This document shows positions 62,233-64,000 of a stretch of DNA of 64,000 bases, in pieces. The notes beneath the pieces were generated by a model. The model was not told the origin of the DNA and did no database searches. It saw only the letters and a program-made list of their open reading frames with translations. A program made the position numbers and the translations under genes. The stretch comes from Veillonellaceae bacterium. Lineage in GTDB: Bacteria; Bacillota_C; Negativicutes; UBA1444. The stretch covers positions 65,722 to 129,721 of the forward strand of contig JAAZNU010000037.1 of NCBI GenBank assembly GCA_012798135.1, written 5' to 3'. Numbering within the stretch: position 1 is the stretch's first letter; each line of letters begins with the position of its first letter.

Positions 62233-63323
62233 CCGAGTTTTCCCCCGATCCGTCTGGCGTTGTCGTCCATCCCCAGCAGTTGGCCCTGCATTGTGACAAT
62301 GACCGTCCCCACCGTCAAATCACCGAATACATACCGCATGGCCCGAACGCTGGCCCGTTCCGCCAGTGTCGGATACACGGCCTGCAGACCGTATTCCGCC
62401 AGAATCGGGATCGCCGCCTCTGTCGTCGTGCAGTCCAAAACCGCCCGCACCGCCGCCAGCGGCGCTCCTGCAGCCGCCATGTAAGCCGCCAGAGTTTCCA
62501 TCCGGGCGTCCGCCATCCGGTTATGCGTATGAAAAATTCCCGCCGCGACTTTCACCAGCTTGCCAAGATGGCCGAACAACAAGACTTCCTTGATTCCATA
62601 ACCGACTGCGGATTCCAGCATGAAGCCGACAAAATTGCTCATCTGAACCACCGATGCCGCCGGCAGTCCATACCGCTGCACCGCGAAATCCTGGCCGATC
62701 TTCCCCGGCGCCAAGACAAGCGAATCAAAACCGAGCGCCTTTGCCACGCTGATCTGCGGCTTCAGGGAATTTTTGAAGGCTTCTTCCGACATCGGTTCGA
62801 CGATGCCGGTTGTGCCGATGATCGACAAACCGCCCACAATGCCCAGCGTAGGGTTCAGCGTCCGCTTGGCCAGCGTCTCGCCGCCGGGAATGGACACGGT
62901 CACCACCGCCCCGGTTCCGGGCGGCAACATGGGCCGAATCGTAGTTTCGATCATCCGGCGCGGCGTTGGGTTGATCGCCGGCTCACCTGGCGGGATCTGC
63001 AAGCCGGGCAAGGTCACCCGGCCGATGCCCTCGCCGGCGGTAAACCGGATTGCCGGCTCGCCGGGACAGATCTTTACATCCACGGCCACGGTGACGCCAT
63101 GCGTGATATCCGGATCATCGCCGGCATCCTTGATCACGCTGGCCCGACCGCCATCCGGCAATGTTTCGGCGTCAACAACGGGTATGGACAATTGCTTGCC
63201 GGCCGGCGTATCGATCGCCACCACGAAAGCAACCGTACCCTGCCAGGCCAGCACTGCCGCCTTGGCGGCCGCGGTCGCGCAGGCACCGGTGGTAACGCCC
63301 GATTTCAGTTTTGTTGTCGCCAA
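62217..63323 (-). CDS. cbiD: Cobalt-precorrin-5B C1-methyltransferase CbiD
   Basis: Anaerobic-pathway C1 methyltransferase of 368 residues. LKSGVTTGACATAAAKAA at the N-terminus, then INPTPRRMIE and LFGHLGKLVKVAAGIFHTHN are family motifs. The best start is the TTG at 63323, with GGGGG eight bases upstream inside a hairpin. An in-frame ATG at 63383 with GGTGGGT would add 20 residues not typical of the family. First gene of the riboswitch-controlled operon. Confidence 0.94.
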   Translation of the reverse strand: MATTKLKSGVTTGACATAAAKAAVLAWQGTVAFVVAIDTPAGKQLSIPVVDAETLPDGGRASVIKDAGDDPDITHGVTVAVDVKICPGEPAIRFTAGEGIGRVTLPGLQIPPGEPAINPTPRRMIETTIRPMLPPGTGAVVTVSIPGGETLAKRTLNPTLGIVGGLSIIGTTGIVEPMSEEAFKNSLKPQISVAKALGFDSLVLAPGKIGQDFAVQRYGLPAASVVQMSNFVGFMLESAVGYGIKEVLLFGHLGKLVKVAAGIFHTHNRMADARMETLAAYMAAAGAPLAAVRAVLDCTTTEAAIPILAEYGLQAVYPTLAERASVRAMRYVFGDLTVGTVIVTMQGQLLGMDDNARRIGGKLGWNIG

Positions 63324-63330
63324 TAAAGAA

Positions 63331-63350
63331 ACCCCCTGTAAACAGGGGGT
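63331..63350 (-). promoter_or_regulatory. Hairpin masking the cbiD ribosome-binding site
   Basis: Perfect 8-bp stem (63331-63338 with 63343-63350, loop TTTA). The 3' arm contains the GGGGG that serves as the cbiD Shine-Dalgarno, so folding would block translation. A T-rich stretch follows, so it could also act as a weak terminator. Probable expression platform of the riboswitch. Confidence 0.65.
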
Positions 63351-63428
63351 ATAACAAACAATACTGGCAAGCATATCATTCATTCTACCCACCTGCCTAT
63401 CTCTCGTAGGTCATAACGGCGTGTGTTG

Positions 63429-63590
63429 GAACAGGCAGGTCTCCTGACTCCGGTTCATCGCGCCGCTACGCCTTCCCAGGTTTCCCCAGTGGCATCTTCA
63501 GGTAGCTGCACTCACCGTTACAGTGGCGGGACCGCGCCGGGTTTTCACCGGACTTCTCTATTAAGCCTAAGCACCCTTCCCTCAGCCATA
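63429..63590 (-). ncRNA. Cobalamin (AdoCbl) riboswitch
   Basis: The minus strand shows the conserved aptamer blocks in order: GGTGCTTAGGC, GTCCGGTGAAAACCCGGCGCGGTCCCGCCACTGT, GAGTGCAGCTACCTGAAGATGCCACTG, and the B12 box AGTCAGGAGACCTGCCTG. It lies between the operon promoter and cbiD and should shut the operon down when adenosylcobalamin is plentiful. Confidence 0.95.
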
Positions 63591-63619
63591 TTCAATTTGC
63601 CAACAATTATGCTCGTTCT

Positions 63620-63648
63620 ATTTTACCCTGATTTCGCGCAAATGGCAA
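63620..63648 (-). promoter_or_regulatory. Promoter of the corrinoid operon
   Basis: TTGCCA (63648-63643) and TAAAAT (63625-63620) spaced 17 bases, about 30 bases upstream of the riboswitch. Confidence 0.75.
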
Positions 63649-63693
63649 CCAATTCATCAAATCGGCCCAAAATCGGGCAATATGTTTTCACAC

Positions 63694-63744
63694 GAAAAAA
63701 ACCGGGAGTTGGCCACGGCGCGTTTCCGGCTAGCCTCTCCCGGT
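63694..63744 (-). terminator. Intrinsic terminator after the oxidoreductase gamma subunit
   Basis: Outer stem ACCGGGAG/CTCCCGGT (63701-63708 with 63737-63744), with an inner GC-rich hairpin, followed on the minus strand by TTTTTTT. Confidence 0.85.
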
Positions 63745-63758
63745 CAATGCTGATCCTA

Positions 63759-64000
63759 TTACGCCTGTTTCGCCAGAGTAAAGCCGAGGTCGAGGGCCTT
63801 GCGGTTCTTATCCTCGGTTCCCTTCGGCACCCGGTCCAGCACCGCCTTCTCCAAGGAGGCCCGGCTCACGGTCCCCGTCAGCCCCACGATCGCTCCCAGG
63901 GCGATGATGTTGGCGAACATGTCCCGGCCCAGTTCCTCCCGCGCCGCCTTGGTGATCGGCAGCGCAATCAGCTGCGCCTTGGTCTCTTTCAGTTCCCGCA
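63759..64000 (-). CDS. 2-oxoacid:ferredoxin oxidoreductase gamma subunit (5'-truncated)
   Basis: The last 79 codons of a gene entering from the right edge. The sequence TKAQLIALPITKAAREELG, then MFANIIALGAIVGLTG and SLEKAVLDRVPKGT, matches the PorC/KorC gamma-domain family, which supports ferredoxin-dependent oxidation of pyruvate or 2-oxoglutarate. Substrate is not determined by this fragment. Its terminator is followed by the corrinoid operon promoter. Confidence 0.88.
   Translation of the reverse strand, partial: RELKETKAQLIALPITKAAREELGRDMFANIIALGAIVGLTGTVSRASLEKAVLDRVPKGTEDKNRKALDLGFTLAKQA

Overview
This 64 kb window is a gene-dense, GC-rich chromosomal segment of an anaerobic Firmicute. 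It is most likely a member of the Negativicutes (Sporomusa-like group); that placement is inference. Supporting signs are an IspH-ribosomal protein S1 fusion, a Bacillus-type SOS box, a DivIB/DUF881/Sbp-type division cluster, oxygen-independent HemZ, the anaerobic (CbiD/CbiG) cobalamin route, a 2-oxoacid:ferredoxin oxidoreductase subunit, and a recJ-relA-dtd-hisS-aspS-6S RNA order recalling Bacillus. Almost every gene lies on the minus strand, so transcription runs from high to low coordinates. Only a SagB-like oxidoreductase and a small DUF1858 protein are on the plus strand.

Layout in the direction of transcription. (1) 64000-63694: 3' end of a 2-oxoacid:ferredoxin oxidoreductase gamma subunit and its terminator. 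(2) 63648-48589: a sigma-A promoter, a cobalamin riboswitch and a tightly overlapping 17-gene operon, cbiD-E-T-F-G-H-J-C-cobO-cbiA-cobU-cobQ-cbiB-cobS-pduX-cobD-cobC. It covers mid-stage corrin ring modification, adenosylation and nucleotide-loop assembly. (3) 48588-46585: a palindromic repeat element, a CoA-binding protein, thioredoxin, DUF1858 and YbaK. (4) 46572-32806: mraZ-rsmH-ftsL, then a separately promoted murE-murF-mraY-murD-murG-(murC-ddl fusion)-ftsQ-DUF881-sbp-ftsZ block. This division and cell-wall cluster lacks ftsI/spoVD, ftsW, murB and ftsA at their usual places. (5) 32738-22620: recJ-relA-dtd-MBL-fur-hemZ-hisS-aspS, followed by a probable 6S RNA gene. (6) 22588-14393: ispH/S1-fni-DUF512-cobO-der-plsY-phosphoesterase. 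(7) 14371-11440: ACT protein-hom-thrB and tRNA-Pro(GGG). (8) 11328-7855: a LexA-boxed UvrD/PcrA helicase and a membrane acyltransferase. (9) 6803-1: ltaE-rarA, the iscR-iscS-iscU iron-sulfur operon, and alaS running off the window edge.

How the parts work together. The corrinoid operon is fed back by adenosylcobalamin through the riboswitch. The Rrf2 gene has repeated half-sites inside a strong promoter, and mraZ has 10-bp-phased GTGG repeats; both suggest autoregulation. The helicase promoter carries a consensus SOS operator. The main points for follow-up are the MurC-Ddl fusion with an internal ribosome-binding site, the reduced division cluster, three near-identical 17-bp repeats ahead of ftsZ, a cysteine-rich CobO paralogue, a short HemZ abutting fur, and a 122-bp palindromic repeat family. 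No CRISPR array, transposase gene, prophage or rRNA was seen, and I found no convincingly new multi-gene system.
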